Source of the DNA: Novosphingobium beihaiense
Lineage (GTDB): Bacteria > Pseudomonadota > Alphaproteobacteria > Sphingomonadales > Sphingomonadaceae
Reading direction: 5' to 3'
DNA: 64,000 nucleotides
Assembly: GCF_022832375.1 (NCBI RefSeq)
Contig: NZ_JALHLG010000005.1
Span: forward strand, 372,001-436,000
The notes under the pieces are model-generated. The model saw only the letters and a list, made by a program, of their open reading frames with translations. It did not search any database and had not been told where the DNA came from. The stretch's first letter is position 1. Each line of letters opens with the position of its first letter. The position numbers were made by a program, and so were the translations under genes. Below are positions 1-8,097 of the stretch, piece after piece.

Positions 1-1
1 C

Positions 2-1075
2 GGCTACAAGCGCCCGGGCATCAAGGGGATGAAGTCGGCACTGGTTCGCGATGAGCCCATTGCGAGCATTATGGCTGAGGTCATGATTAAATTTGCATCA
101 GGTCATCTTCAAACTCAGGCCGAGGTCAAACGCTTCCTCGAAGCTCAACCTGCTTTCCCCAAATGCCTGCCGAACGGTACGATCCGCAATCAGCGGGTCA
201 AGGAGATGCTCACCCGCGTCATTTATGCAGGCTACATCGAACATGCGCCGTGGGACGTTTCTCTGCGCCGTGGGCAGCATGAACCGCTTATCGATCTCAC
301 AACCTTCGAGAAGATACAGGAGCGCTTGAACGGCAGAGCCAAGCTTCCTGCGCGGGCCGATCTGGACGAGGCCTTCCCGTTGCGCGGCTTCTTGCTCTGC
401 GGTGACTGCAATCAGCCCATGACCGCCTGCTGGTCGAAGGGACGTTCCAAAACGTACCCGTACTACCTGTGTCAGCGCCCGGACTGCGAAAGCCATGGCA
501 AGTCAATCAATCGCGACAAGCTCCACCAGGAATTTGAAGGCATCATAGAAGGCTTGCGGCCCCGGCCAGAGCTGATTGCGATGGCCAAGGCCATGTTCAG
601 CGACATTTGGGAGCAGCGTCTTCTCAGCGCCAAGCAGCAAGCATCAAAGGTGAAGTCGGACATCAAGAAGCTTGATGCCCGAATCTCAGGCCTGCTGGAT
701 CGCATCGTCGATGCCCAAAGCGATACTGTGGTTGGCGCCTATGAAAAACGCATCACCGAGATGGAGCGCGAAAAGCAGGTGCTCATTGCGAGCAGTGAGA
801 ACATGGTCCCGTCGAAGCCGACCTTCGAGCGGAGTTTTCGAACCGCAATCCTGTTTCTTGCAAACCCGCAGAAACTCTGGACCAACGGTAATCTCACCGC
901 CAAGCGGACACTGCTAAAACTCGCGTTTTCGGATAAATTGACGTTCGACCGTGAAATCGGTCTTCGAACCGCCCAAGCCACTCTACCCTTTAGGGTTTTT
1001 GGCTCTTCCCGTCCTCAATGTAAAATGGCGCGCCCGACAGGATTCGAACCTGTGGCCCCCAGATTAGGAATCTGA
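2..1075 (+). CDS. Serine recombinase (resolvase/invertase family), C-terminal part, truncated by window edge
   Basis: The frame is open from the first bases, so the N-terminal catalytic domain lies outside the window. What remains is the recombinase DNA-binding region (about residues 1-110, beginning GYKRPGIKG), a zinc-ribbon with CGDC and, about 25 residues on, CQRPDC, and then a coiled-coil region rich in Lys/Glu/Arg, the usual order in large serine recombinases. Such enzymes integrate and excise mobile elements. The last 16 residues (MARPTGFEPVAPRLGI) are only the antisense translation of the adjacent tRNA gene, and a short hairpin followed by five T (985-1000) sits inside the tail, so the native protein may have ended differently before integration. 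Base composition is visibly less GC-rich than the neighbours, which suggests acquisition by transfer. Confidence 0.85.
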   Translation, partial: GYKRPGIKGMKSALVRDEPIASIMAEVMIKFASGHLQTQAEVKRFLEAQPAFPKCLPNGTIRNQRVKEMLTRVIYAGYIEHAPWDVSLRRGQHEPLIDLTTFEKIQERLNGRAKLPARADLDEAFPLRGFLLCGDCNQPMTACWSKGRSKTYPYYLCQRPDCESHGKSINRDKLHQEFEGIIEGLRPRPELIAMAKAMFSDIWEQRLLSAKQQASKVKSDIKKLDARISGLLDRIVDAQSDTVVGAYEKRITEMEREKQVLIASSENMVPSKPTFERSFRTAILFLANPQKLWTNGNLTAKRTLLKLAFSDKLTFDREIGLRTAQATLPFRVFGSSRPQCKMARPTGFEPVAPRLGI

Positions 1076-1102
1076 TGCTCTATCCTGCTGAGCTACGGGC
1101 GC
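1026..1102 (-). tRNA. tRNA-Arg (anticodon CCT)
   Basis: The reverse complement folds as a complete 77-nt tRNA. The acceptor stem is GCGCCCG pairing with CGGGCGC, followed by discriminator G and an encoded CCA. The T-arm is GGTTCGAATCC, and the anticodon stem CAGAT/ATCTG encloses loop TCCTAAT, giving anticodon CCT, which reads AGG. Its 3' end faces the truncated recombinase gene, the classical geometry for an element integrated at a tRNA 3' end. Confidence 0.95.
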
Positions 1103-1207
1103 ACGCGAGGGCGTCTCCTAGCTTGCGGGCACGGGCTTGGCAATCGCCGCTTGTGTCCGCGATGCGGTATCGGAAGCCTTGGGATGGATCGGCGGAGGCG
1201 TTTCCGG

Positions 1208-3601
1208 CTACTCCCTCCGGCACAGCGCCTCGGCATTGGCGATCGAACTGACCGTGCGCACGAAGCTGTCCGGATTGAGCGAGATTGAATCGATGCCTTC
1301 ATCGACAAGGAAAGCGGCGAATTCGGGATAGTTGCTGGGCGCCTGGCCGCAGATGCCGATCTTGATGCGGCCATCGTGCGCCTTGGCGATGGCCTGTGCG
1401 ATCATGCGTTTGACGGCTTCGTTGCGCTCGTCGAACAGGTCCGCCAGCATGTCGGAATCGCGGTCTATACCGAGTGTGAGCTGGGTCAGGTCGTTCGAGC
1501 CGATCGAGAACCCGTCAAAGCGTTTGGCGAAGTCCTCCGCCAGGATCACGTTGGCCGGGATTTCGCACATCATGTAGATCTGCAAGCCGTTCTCGCCGCG
1601 TTTCAGGCCGTTCTCCGCCATGACTTCCAGCACGCGGTCGGCCTCTGCGGTGGTGCGGCAGAAGGGGACCATGATCACGACATTGGTGAAGCCCAGTTCC
1701 TCGCGCACGCGCTTGAGCGCCCGGCATTCCAGCGCGAAGCCTTCGCGGTAGCGTTCGTTGTAATAGCGCGAGGCGCCGCGAAAGCCGATCATCGGGTTTT
1801 CCTCGTCCGGTTCGAAGGCCGATCCGCCGAGGAGGTGGGCATATTCGTTGGTCTTGAAGTCGCTCAGACGGACAATCGCAGGGTGGGGGTGATAGGGCGT
1901 AGCCAGCTTGGCGATGCCGCGCGCCAGATGATCGACGAAGTAATCGGCAGGCGTGGGATAGCCGCGCGTCAGATCCTCTATGGCGCGGGCGTCTTCCACG
2001 CTCAGGCGCTCGGGATGGAGCAGCGCCATCGGGTGGACCTTGATCAGGTTGTTGATGATGAATTCCATGCGGGCAAGCCCCACGCCATGCGCGGGCAGGC
2101 GCCACCACTGGAAGGCGGCAGCCGGATCGGCGATGTTCACCATGACGTGGGTGCGGGTCTTGGGCAGGGCGCCGACGTCGATCTCCTCGCTGTCGAACGC
2201 CAGCATCCCGTCATAGACCATGCCGGTTTCGCCGCCTGCGCAGGACAGCGTGATGTCCTGTCCATCGGCCAGATCGCGTGTCGCGGTGCCGGTGCCGACG
2301 ACGGCCGGCACACCCAGTTCGCGGCTGACGATGGCGGCGTGGCTGGTGTTGCCGCCGTGATCGGTGATGATGCCGGAGGCCCGCTTCATCACCGGCACCC
2401 AGTCCGGATCGGTGTTACCGGTGACGAGGATCGCCCCGTCGGGAAAACGCTCGATATCGGCGACATCGCGGATGACGCAGGCCTTGCCGCTGGCGATGGC
2501 ATTGCCGACGGCGGCGCCGGATAGGAGCGCAGAGCCCTTTTCCTTGAGGCGGTAGTTCCGGAAGCTGGTGCGGCTGCGCCCGGCCTGCACCGTCTCCGGG
2601 CGTGCCTGGACGAGATAGAGCAGACCGGTTTCGCCGTCCTTCGCCCATTCGATGTCCATCGGGCGGCCATAGTGCTGTTCGACCGTGGCGGCCCAGCGGC
2701 CGAGTTCAACGATGTCATCGTCTTCCAGCACGTATTTACGTTGTTCGGCCGGAGTGGTGTCCAGCAGTTGCGTGCGCTTGGAGCCGCCTTCGGCATAGAT
2801 CATCTTGGTGGCCTTGGCGCCAAGGCTCTTTTCGATGATGGGCTTTACGCCCTCCTTGTCCAGCAGCGGCTTGAAGACGATGTACTTGTCCGGATCGACC
2901 ATGCCCTGCACGACCGTTTCGCCAAGGCCCCAGGCCGCGCTGATCACGGCGACCGCCGGAAAGCCGGTTTCGGTATCGAGAGTGAATATCACGCCCGATC
3001 CGGCAAGGTCCGAGCGGACCATCTGCTGGATGCCGATCGAAAGCGCGACCGAGAAGTGATCGAAGCCCTTCGCCTCGCGGTAGGAGATGGCCCGGTCCGT
3101 GAACAGCGAGGCGTAGCAGCGGCGGCAGGCATCGAGCAGGGCGCGGTGTCCGCGCACGTTGAGGAAAGTTTCCTGCTGGCCTGCGAAACTGGCGTCGGGC
3201 AAGTCTTCGGCCGTGGCGCTGCTGCGCACCGCGACGGCGGGGTCCTTCACGCCGAGCCGTTTGGCCAGCTTATCGTAAGCGGTGCGGATTTCATCGGCCA
3301 GGGTATCGGGAATGGGGCTGGCCAGAATATGCTCACGCACGGCGCTGCCTGCAGTTTGCAGGCTGGCGGTGCCTTCGTTGTAGCGGCGGATATCCTCGCG
3401 GATGGCAGAGGAGATCCCGCTGGCATCGATGAAGTGGCGATAAGCCGCCGATGTCGTGGCGAAGCCGGTGGGCACGCGCACGCCGCTCTTGCCGAGTTCG
3501 CGCACCATTTCGCCGAGCGAGGCGTTCTTGCCGCCAACGATGGGCACGTCAGCGATACCGATATCTTCAAACCAAAGGACGGAGGAGGGGGGCGTTTTCA
3601 T
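1208..3601 (-). CDS. ppsA: Phosphoenolpyruvate synthase (pyruvate, water dikinase)
   Basis: This enzyme converts pyruvate + ATP + water to PEP + AMP + phosphate, the entry step of gluconeogenesis. The 797-residue length is full size. It has an N-terminal ATP-grasp domain (about 10-340, with VGGKNASLGEM near the start), a mobile phosphohistidine domain with GGNTSHAAIVSRELG (catalytic His421), and a C-terminal PEP/pyruvate-binding barrel with SIGSNDLTQLTLG and GICGQAPS. A GAGGAAG ribosome site precedes the ATG. A perfect FNR-type palindrome lies about 60 bp upstream, spaced from a TAGGAA-like -10 as at class II FNR promoters, so induction at low oxygen is likely. It is transcribed in the same direction as the protease and TreT genes upstream, but probably from its own promoter. 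Confidence 0.97.
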   Translation of the reverse strand: MKTPPSSVLWFEDIGIADVPIVGGKNASLGEMVRELGKSGVRVPTGFATTSAAYRHFIDASGISSAIREDIRRYNEGTASLQTAGSAVREHILASPIPDTLADEIRTAYDKLAKRLGVKDPAVAVRSSATAEDLPDASFAGQQETFLNVRGHRALLDACRRCYASLFTDRAISYREAKGFDHFSVALSIGIQQMVRSDLAGSGVIFTLDTETGFPAVAVISAAWGLGETVVQGMVDPDKYIVFKPLLDKEGVKPIIEKSLGAKATKMIYAEGGSKRTQLLDTTPAEQRKYVLEDDDIVELGRWAATVEQHYGRPMDIEWAKDGETGLLYLVQARPETVQAGRSRTSFRNYRLKEKGSALLSGAAVGNAIASGKACVIRDVADIERFPDGAILVTGNTDPDWVPVMKRASGIITDHGGNTSHAAIVSRELGVPAVVGTGTATRDLADGQDITLSCAGGETGMVYDGMLAFDSEEIDVGALPKTRTHVMVNIADPAAAFQWWRLPAHGVGLARMEFIINNLIKVHPMALLHPERLSVEDARAIEDLTRGYPTPADYFVDHLARGIAKLATPYHPHPAIVRLSDFKTNEYAHLLGGSAFEPDEENPMIGFRGASRYYNERYREGFALECRALKRVREELGFTNVVIMVPFCRTTAEADRVLEVMAENGLKRGENGLQIYMMCEIPANVILAEDFAKRFDGFSIGSNDLTQLTLGIDRDSDMLADLFDERNEAVKRMIAQAIAKAHDGRIKIGICGQAPSNYPEFAAFLVDEGIDSISLNPDSFVRTVSSIANAEALCRRE

Positions 3602-3660
3602 GGGGGGCTTCCTCTTCTTTGTTGTCTTGCCTTTCCTATGGCCGGGGCTTTCCCGGTGCC

Positions 3661-3674
3661 TTGATGCCTATCAA
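3661..3674. promoter_or_regulatory. Perfect FNR/FixK-type box upstream of ppsA
   Basis: The sequence TTGATGCCTATCAA matches TTGAT-N4-ATCAA exactly. On the minus strand, 22 nt separate the box from a TAGGAA hexamer, the spacing of a class II (-41.5) FNR promoter, which would put the transcription start about 25 nt before the ppsA ATG. The box overlaps the 3' end of the protease gene by 4 nt. That a Crp/Fnr protein binds here is inference. Confidence 0.7.
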
Positions 3675-4840
3675 TGACCCGTCTTTGCGGGGGCGGTGGA
3701 ACCGGGCGAAGGGCGGCCGCGCAGCGCGCGCGAGATCATCAGCTCTTCCATCAGGTTTTCCCAGGTGATGTAGCCCAGGCACCGGCCATCGTCGTCCGCG
3801 ACGCCCACCGCCGCAGCGCCGCCGGTGAGCATCGGCACGATCTCGTCCATCCGGGTCCATTGCGAGACTTGCGGGATCTCCTGCATGACTTCGGCAATGG
3901 CCGTGTCCTGACCGGGGCCTGCCAGCGCACGGATGATCCCGTCGCGGCTGAGAAACCCGGCGAGGCAGCCCTCTCTGTTTACCACCGGGAATTCGCGCTG
4001 GTCGCTGTGGATCAAGGCGCTGGCTGCGGCGGCAACGGGGTCTGTCGCATGCAGGCGCACAAAATTGTCGATCATCGAATCGCGCGCGGGCTTGCCCGCC
4101 GTGATATCGCGCAAGGCGACGATACCGTTTTCCGAACCGGCGGCGAAATAGACGAAGACGGCTACCAGCACGAGGATGATGTTGCCGGACAGAAGGCCCA
4201 TGAGCCCTAGGAACACCGCACAGGCCTGCCCGATTCCCGCGGCGACGCGTGTCCCTTGCGTATGGCCGAGCCAGGTGGCGAGCCCGGCGCGCAGAACGCG
4301 CCCGCCGTCCATGGGGAAGGCGGGGATCAGGTTGAACAGGAACAGGGCGATATTGACGTAGGCCAGCTGGGCCATAAGCCCATGCCAGCCCTGACCCTGC
4401 TGGATTTCCTCCACCGTGGGCATCCGGCCCAGAACCATCAGCAGGACCAGTGCGATCGCCAGCGTGACGAGCGGCCCGGCAATGGCGATGACGAATTCCG
4501 CGCGCGGCTCATCGGGAATGCGCTCCAGCCGGGATACCCCGCCGATCGGCAGCAGCACCACTTCGGGCGTGCGCACGCCAAACCTGCGTGCGGCGAAGAT
4601 GTGCCCGAATTCGTGCAGCACCACGCAGACAAACACCAGCACCAGCAGCGTCACGATGTGCAGTGCGGCGGCAGGGCCTGCGCTCAGCCATCCGCTCAAC
4701 CCGGCCCAGGCCAGCAACAGCAGGAACGTGGCGTGGATGCGAACGGCGGTGCCTTTGACTGTGCCGATCGAGAACGACCAGCGGCGGCCCATGGCGGATG
4801 CGGTATGGCTCATCGTGTTCGGCTGTCCTGTCTTATCCAT
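3671..4840 (-). CDS. Site-2 protease family (M50) membrane metalloprotease with CBS domain pair
   Basis: An intramembrane zinc protease of 389 residues. The N-terminal half is membrane-embedded, with the zinc motif HEFGH (residues 76-80) in the third hydrophobic stretch and the second active-site motif NLIPAFPMDGG, whose Asp completes the metal site. The C-terminal third carries two CBS repeats (about 245-375), which in this family bind adenine nucleotides and probably gate activity by energy state. The start overlaps the end of the TreT gene by 8 nt (ATGGATAA), so the two are translationally coupled. The substrate cannot be read from sequence. Rip3-like CBS/S2P proteins are often seen near low-oxygen or stress genes, which fits the FNR box and hydrogenase nearby. 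Confidence 0.9.
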   Translation of the reverse strand: MDKTGQPNTMSHTASAMGRRWSFSIGTVKGTAVRIHATFLLLLAWAGLSGWLSAGPAAALHIVTLLVLVFVCVVLHEFGHIFAARRFGVRTPEVVLLPIGGVSRLERIPDEPRAEFVIAIAGPLVTLAIALVLLMVLGRMPTVEEIQQGQGWHGLMAQLAYVNIALFLFNLIPAFPMDGGRVLRAGLATWLGHTQGTRVAAGIGQACAVFLGLMGLLSGNIILVLVAVFVYFAAGSENGIVALRDITAGKPARDSMIDNFVRLHATDPVAAAASALIHSDQREFPVVNREGCLAGFLSRDGIIRALAGPGQDTAIAEVMQEIPQVSQWTRMDEIVPMLTGGAAAVGVADDDGRCLGYITWENLMEELMISRALRGRPSPGSTAPAKTGH

Positions 4841-6080
4841 GGGTGCCCGGTCCGGTCAGGCTGAAATGCGGCTCGAACGATGCGATCAGGTCGAGCCAGT
4901 CTTCCATCAGGCGCGTCATCAGGAAACGGTCGCGAACCGTTTCGCGGGCCGCGCGTCCCAGCGATTCGCGCAGTTCGCGGTCTTGCAGAACGCGGATGAT
5001 CTGCTGGGCGGTTTCCTCGACACTGTTGACGAGGATGCCGTTCACGTCATGTTCGATCTGTTTCTTGATGCCACCGACGTTGCCGCCGATCACGACGGCG
5101 CCTTTCCACATGGCCTCGGCCACGGTCAGGCCGAACCCTTCGCGCAGGGACTTTTGCAGCACGACGGCCGCGCGCCGCTGCAACGCGTTCACTAGCGCCG
5201 AATCCTGCACCGATAGCACGACGATGCGCTCTTCCGCGCATTGGCAGACGTCTTCGAAAATGCCCTGACCCTCTGGATCGTCCGTGGCGACGTTGCCGAC
5301 CAGAACAAGCGTGGCGTCCACTTCCTGGCGGGCGATCCGGAACGCATCGATCACGCCTTGCGGGTCTTTCCACTTGTCGAAACGGGAGATCTGCACGACC
5401 AGCGGCTGGTCCGTGGGAATGCCATAGTGGCTCAGCCGCTCGTCGATTTCCTCTTCGCTCAGATCCTTGTTGGTGGTGGAAAAGGGATTGATGGCGGGCA
5501 TGATGAAGCGCTGCGGCGTGGTGATGTTCTGCGCGTATTCGGGCAGCGACAGCACGACGGCATCGTAGTCTTCCACGAACTCGCGCAAGTATTCCCACAA
5601 GGCCGGATCGGGCCGCGTGAGATCGACGTGGCAGCGCCACACCCACGGTGATTTCTTGCGGAAGTGGCGGATCAGCGGCAGCGGCTGGGGATCGTGCACG
5701 ATGACGATATCGTGATCGAGATGCATGCGCGCCGCATTCTCGAACACGACATCCTCGTAGATATCGCGCTTGAGATCGCTGAAGTTGATCTCGTCACTTT
5801 GCAGTGCATTGTGCATTCGCTTGGTGATGTTGAAAAAGTCAGGCCGCCCCTGCAGCACGCGCCAGCCGGTGCGGATGCCAGTGCCGTTCATCAGCAGGGT
5901 GAGCGAAGACAGCAGCTCGGCCACGCCGCCGCCGTAATATGTGGAATTGATGTTGATGACGTGCAGGTCACGCAGCTTTTCGGCCTTGCCCAGAATGCGC
6001 TCGACCGTTTCGCTGCCGATGAACTGTTCGTAGTCCTCCACACGCGGAAGGGAAAATCCGTTTGTTTCGTTCCGTTCCAT
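4833..6080 (-). CDS. treT: TreT-like trehalose synthase (GT4 glycosyltransferase)
   Basis: A 415-residue retaining GT-B glycosyltransferase. The N-terminal NINSTYYGGGVAELLSSL is the signature of TreT-type enzymes, which join NDP-glucose and glucose to form trehalose. Other family features are HDPQPLPLI, the HVDLTRPD segment and the C-terminal donor site with KSLREGFGLTVAEAMWKG (E-x7-E type). Cytosolic, with no signal peptide or membrane segment. It heads a two-gene unit with the S2P/CBS protease and diverges from the hydrogenase operon across a 407-bp control region. The direction of the reaction (synthesis or breakdown) cannot be told from sequence, and a trehalose phosphorylase-like role is an alternative. 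Confidence 0.85.
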   Translation of the reverse strand: MERNETNGFSLPRVEDYEQFIGSETVERILGKAEKLRDLHVININSTYYGGGVAELLSSLTLLMNGTGIRTGWRVLQGRPDFFNITKRMHNALQSDEINFSDLKRDIYEDVVFENAARMHLDHDIVIVHDPQPLPLIRHFRKKSPWVWRCHVDLTRPDPALWEYLREFVEDYDAVVLSLPEYAQNITTPQRFIMPAINPFSTTNKDLSEEEIDERLSHYGIPTDQPLVVQISRFDKWKDPQGVIDAFRIARQEVDATLVLVGNVATDDPEGQGIFEDVCQCAEERIVVLSVQDSALVNALQRRAAVVLQKSLREGFGLTVAEAMWKGAVVIGGNVGGIKKQIEHDVNGILVNSVEETAQQIIRVLQDRELRESLGRAARETVRDRFLMTRLMEDWLDLIASFEPHFSLTGPGTHG

Positions 6081-6140
6081 ATCCGCTCCTGATCTTGCTT
6101 CGGCAGGCCCTGGTTTACAGAATCCTGTTGGCCATTTTAT

Positions 6141-6155
6141 TTCCCGGAACGGGAA
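6141..6155. repeat. Inverted repeat TTCCCG-N3-CGGGAA
   Basis: A perfect palindrome with 6-bp arms and a 3-bp spacer, 61 bp upstream of the treT start codon. It could be an operator for the treT-side promoter. I do not recognise the regulator. Confidence 0.45.
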
Positions 6156-6216
6156 TTCGTCGCGGCAGGATTGTCACGAAGACAGTCTGACAGTGCAAGG
6201 CATGTCTTTCGGGGCA

Positions 6217-6233
6217 AACGGAATATTTCCGTT
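6217..6233. repeat. Inverted repeat AACGGAA-TAT-TTCCGTT
   Basis: A perfect 7-bp-arm palindrome with a 3-bp spacer, the same arm-spacer layout as the repeat at 6141 and sharing the GGAA/TTCC core. It may be a second operator for the same or a related dimeric regulator. Confidence 0.5.
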
Positions 6234-6312
6234 CTATATTGATCGGTGCAGCGTTGGAGGCCGGGTTTGCTGTTTGGATTGGCAGACTTAGCCGCATTCC
6301 AGGCAGACCGCT

Positions 6313-6326
6313 TTGACCGATCGCAA
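6313..6326 (+). promoter_or_regulatory. Degenerate FNR/FixK-like box upstream of hydrogenase operon
   Basis: TTGACCGATCGCAA matches TTGA-N6-TCAA with one mismatch (G for T). Its centre is about 68 bp upstream of the transcription start predicted from the TATGAT hexamer, roughly a class I activator position. Weak alone, it gains some weight from the perfect boxes at 3661 and 20205. Confidence 0.3.
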
Positions 6327-6349
6327 GGGCGGAGGTTGCAGGCGGGGCC

Positions 6350-6380
6350 TTGCCGAAGTTGCCAAGTTTCACATTATGAT
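6350..6380 (+). promoter_or_regulatory. Possible sigma-70-type promoter of the hydrogenase operon
   Basis: TTGCCG (6350-6355) could be a -35 element, with CATTAT (6372-6377, spacer 16) or TATGAT (6375-6380, spacer 19) as the -10. TATGATCATA is itself a 10-bp palindrome. This is a prediction by eye only. Confidence 0.3.
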
Positions 6381-6487
6381 CATAGTCTCTGCCCATTCAG
6401 GGACGGCATGCTCAATGTAAGGAGTATGTCATGCGGCAGAATAGATGCCGCTCGCCATTCGATTGCCGGCAACGGGAGACCGTTTTC

Positions 6488-7636
6488 ATGCAGGCCCTCA
6501 AGGCAGACAATTCCGGTTTCGTGATCGGCCCGGACGGATTGCAGCGTCTGTTGGAGGTGCTTGCTGGAGAGGGCTATCGTGTGGTGGGCCCGGCGCTGCG
6601 CGACGACGCGATCGTCTATGACGACATTGACGGCGTGGCCTCGTTGCCTGTGGGCTGGACAGACCGGCAGGAACCAGGGCGCTATGCGCTTGAACGGCGG
6701 GAGGACAATGCCTGCTTCGGTTATGCTGTGGGGCTGCATTCGTGGAAGAAGTTTCTCTTTCCCCCGGCCGAGACGCTGTGGACCGCGCAGCGGGGAAGCG
6801 ACGGCGCGATAGCCGTTTCCACACCGGAACGGGCCCCGGACAAGTTCGCTTTCATCGGCGTGCGGTCCTGCGAGATACATGCCATGGCCGTGCAGGGCCG
6901 GGTGTTCGAAGAGGGCCCCTACACCGATACCGCCTATGCCGCGCGGCGGGCCGGGGCTTTCATCGTTGCCGTCAACTGTGCGGAGGCGGGCGGCACTTGC
7001 TTTTGCGTGTCGATGGAAACTGGCCCGCGGGCGGAGCAGGGTTTCGATCTGGCGCTGACGGAGCTTGCCGATGGGGCGGAACACTGGTTCCTTGTCGAGG
7101 TGGGAAGCGAGGCCGGGCGTGCGGTGCTGGAACAAGTGCCTCATGTCCCGGCAACAGCGGAACAGGCCGAAGCGGCCCGCGCCGTTTCCGAGCGCACTGC
7201 GAGCGGGATGGGTCGCGGCCTGGACACGCAGGGGATCAAGGATTTGCTTCAGGACAATCCGGAGCATTCGCGCTGGGACGATGTCGCGGAGCGATGCCTT
7301 TCGTGCGCCAATTGCACCATGGTCTGCCCGACATGCTTCTGCTCGACGGTCGAAGAGCACAGCGATCTGACGGGCGAAAATGCTCAGCGTGTGCGCAAGT
7401 GGGATTCGTGTTTCACGATGGACTATTCCTACATTCATGGCGGCAGCGTGAGGAGTTCGGCGCGGTCCCGCTACCGCCAGTGGATGACGCACAAGCTGGC
7501 GAACTGGATCGATCAGTTCGGCACCTCGGGTTGCGTGGGCTGCGGCCGGTGCATCACCTGGTGCCCGGTGGGCATCGATCTGACGGAGGAAGTGGCGGCC
7601 ATCCGCGCGGCTCCGGAAGAAGGGAGGAGCCGGTGA
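6488..7636 (+). CDS. NiFe hydrogenase group 3b, beta (iron-sulfur) subunit
   Basis: Electron-transfer subunit that passes electrons between the small subunit and the flavoprotein. The C-terminal third has two 4Fe-4S ferredoxin motifs, [14 protein letters not shown] and [14 protein letters not shown]. The N-terminal about 240 residues form the family-specific domain (beginning [22 protein letters not shown]), which carries extra cysteines around residues 125-165. I chose ATG 6488 (GGGAGA, 8-nt spacing) because homologues begin near here. ATG 6431 has an even better AGGAG site and would add 19 residues of Arg/Cys-rich sequence. First gene of the hydrogenase operon; the stop overlaps a possible GTG of the next gene. 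Confidence 0.9.
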   Translation: MQALKADNSGFVIGPDGLQRLLEVLAGEGYRVVGPALRDDAIVYDDIDGVASLPVGWTDRQEPGRYALERREDNACFGYAVGLHSWKKFLFPPAETLWTAQRGSDGAIAVSTPERAPDKFAFIGVRSCEIHAMAVQGRVFEEGPYTDTAYAARRAGAFIVAVNCAEAGGTCFCVSMETGPRAEQGFDLALTELADGAEHWFLVEVGSEAGRAVLEQVPHVPATAEQAEAARAVSERTASGMGRGLDTQGIKDLLQDNPEHSRWDDVAERCLSCANCTMVCPTCFCSTVEEHSDLTGENAQRVRKWDSCFTMDYSYIHGGSVRSSARSRYRQWMTHKLANWIDQFGTSGCVGCGRCITWCPVGIDLTEEVAAIRAAPEEGRSR

Positions 7637-7638
7637 AT

Positions 7639-8097
7639 ATGGAGACCATGGAACAGATCCTGGGCCAGCAGTCCTTCTTTGCCGGTTTCCCGGCCGAATT
7701 CGTCGCCCTGATCGCGGGCTGCGCGCGCAACTGTCATTTCAAGGCAGGCGAATATCTACTCCGCGAAGGCGATCCTGCCGACAGTTTCTTCCTTGTCCGG
7801 CAGGGAAAGGCTGCGCTGGAGATCGCATCGCCTGCGCGCGCACCGGTTATTTTCACAACGCTTGGCCCCGGGGAGATCGTCGGGGTTTCCTGGCTCATCC
7901 CGCCATACCGTGCGGAGTTCGATGCGCGGGCGGTGGAACCGGTGCGCGCCATAGCCATCGATGCCAAATGCCTGCGCGCCAAGTGCGAGAGCGATCATCA
8001 TCTGGGTTATGAGATGATGAAGCGCTTCCTGCCCGTGATGGTGAAGCGCCTGCACGCCACCCGCCTGCAGATCCTAGACGTTTACGGACACCGCTGA
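7639..8097 (+). CDS. Cyclic-nucleotide-binding domain protein of the hydrogenase operon
   Basis: A 152-residue protein that is essentially a single cNMP-binding beta-barrel: [28 protein letters not shown], then a phosphate-cassette-like segment [21 protein letters not shown], then helices. It has no C-terminal helix-turn-helix, so it is not a Crp/Fnr transcription factor. It sits between the beta and gamma subunit genes, overlapping the latter by 1 nt, so it is made with the enzyme and probably binds it or its assembly intermediates. The ATG at 7639 lies 9 nt after GGAGGAG; a GTG at 7633 is the alternative. Similar genes occur in other group 3b operons, but the ligand is not known to me. Confidence 0.85.
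   Translation: METMEQILGQQSFFAGFPAEFVALIAGCARNCHFKAGEYLLREGDPADSFFLVRQGKAALEIASPARAPVIFTTLGPGEIVGVSWLIPPYRAEFDARAVEPVRAIAIDAKCLRAKCESDHHLGYEMMKRFLPVMVKRLHATRLQILDVYGHR

Larger units (their letters stand above)
6081..6487. other. Divergent control region between treT and the hydrogenase operon
   Basis: A 407-bp region without a convincing gene, separating two divergent operons. It holds two perfect inverted repeats (6141-6155 and 6217-6233), a degenerate FNR/FixK-like box (6313-6326), an isolated TTGAT half-site (6239-6243) and a possible sigma-70 promoter (6350-6380). The region ends with two candidate start codons for the hydrogenase beta subunit, both with ribosome sites. Confidence 0.6.

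Noticed and set aside
1376..3664. Long plus-strand frames opposite ppsA
   Set aside because: Mirror-strand open frames from strong third-position GC; ppsA motifs on the minus strand are unambiguous.
6255..6275. Possible sigma-54 promoter (TGG...TTGC) upstream of the hydrogenase operon
   Set aside because: The GG and GC elements are separated by 11 rather than 10 nt and the -24 element lacks the CAC part.
6426..6524. Short upstream frame overlapping the hydrogenase beta start
   Set aside because: It shares the AGGAG site of ATG 6431 but encodes an Arg/Ser-rich peptide of chance appearance; I see no leader-peptide logic.
7639..8097. Crp/Fnr transcription factor inside the hydrogenase operon
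   Set aside because: The protein ends after the cNMP barrel and helix; there is no helix-turn-helix domain.
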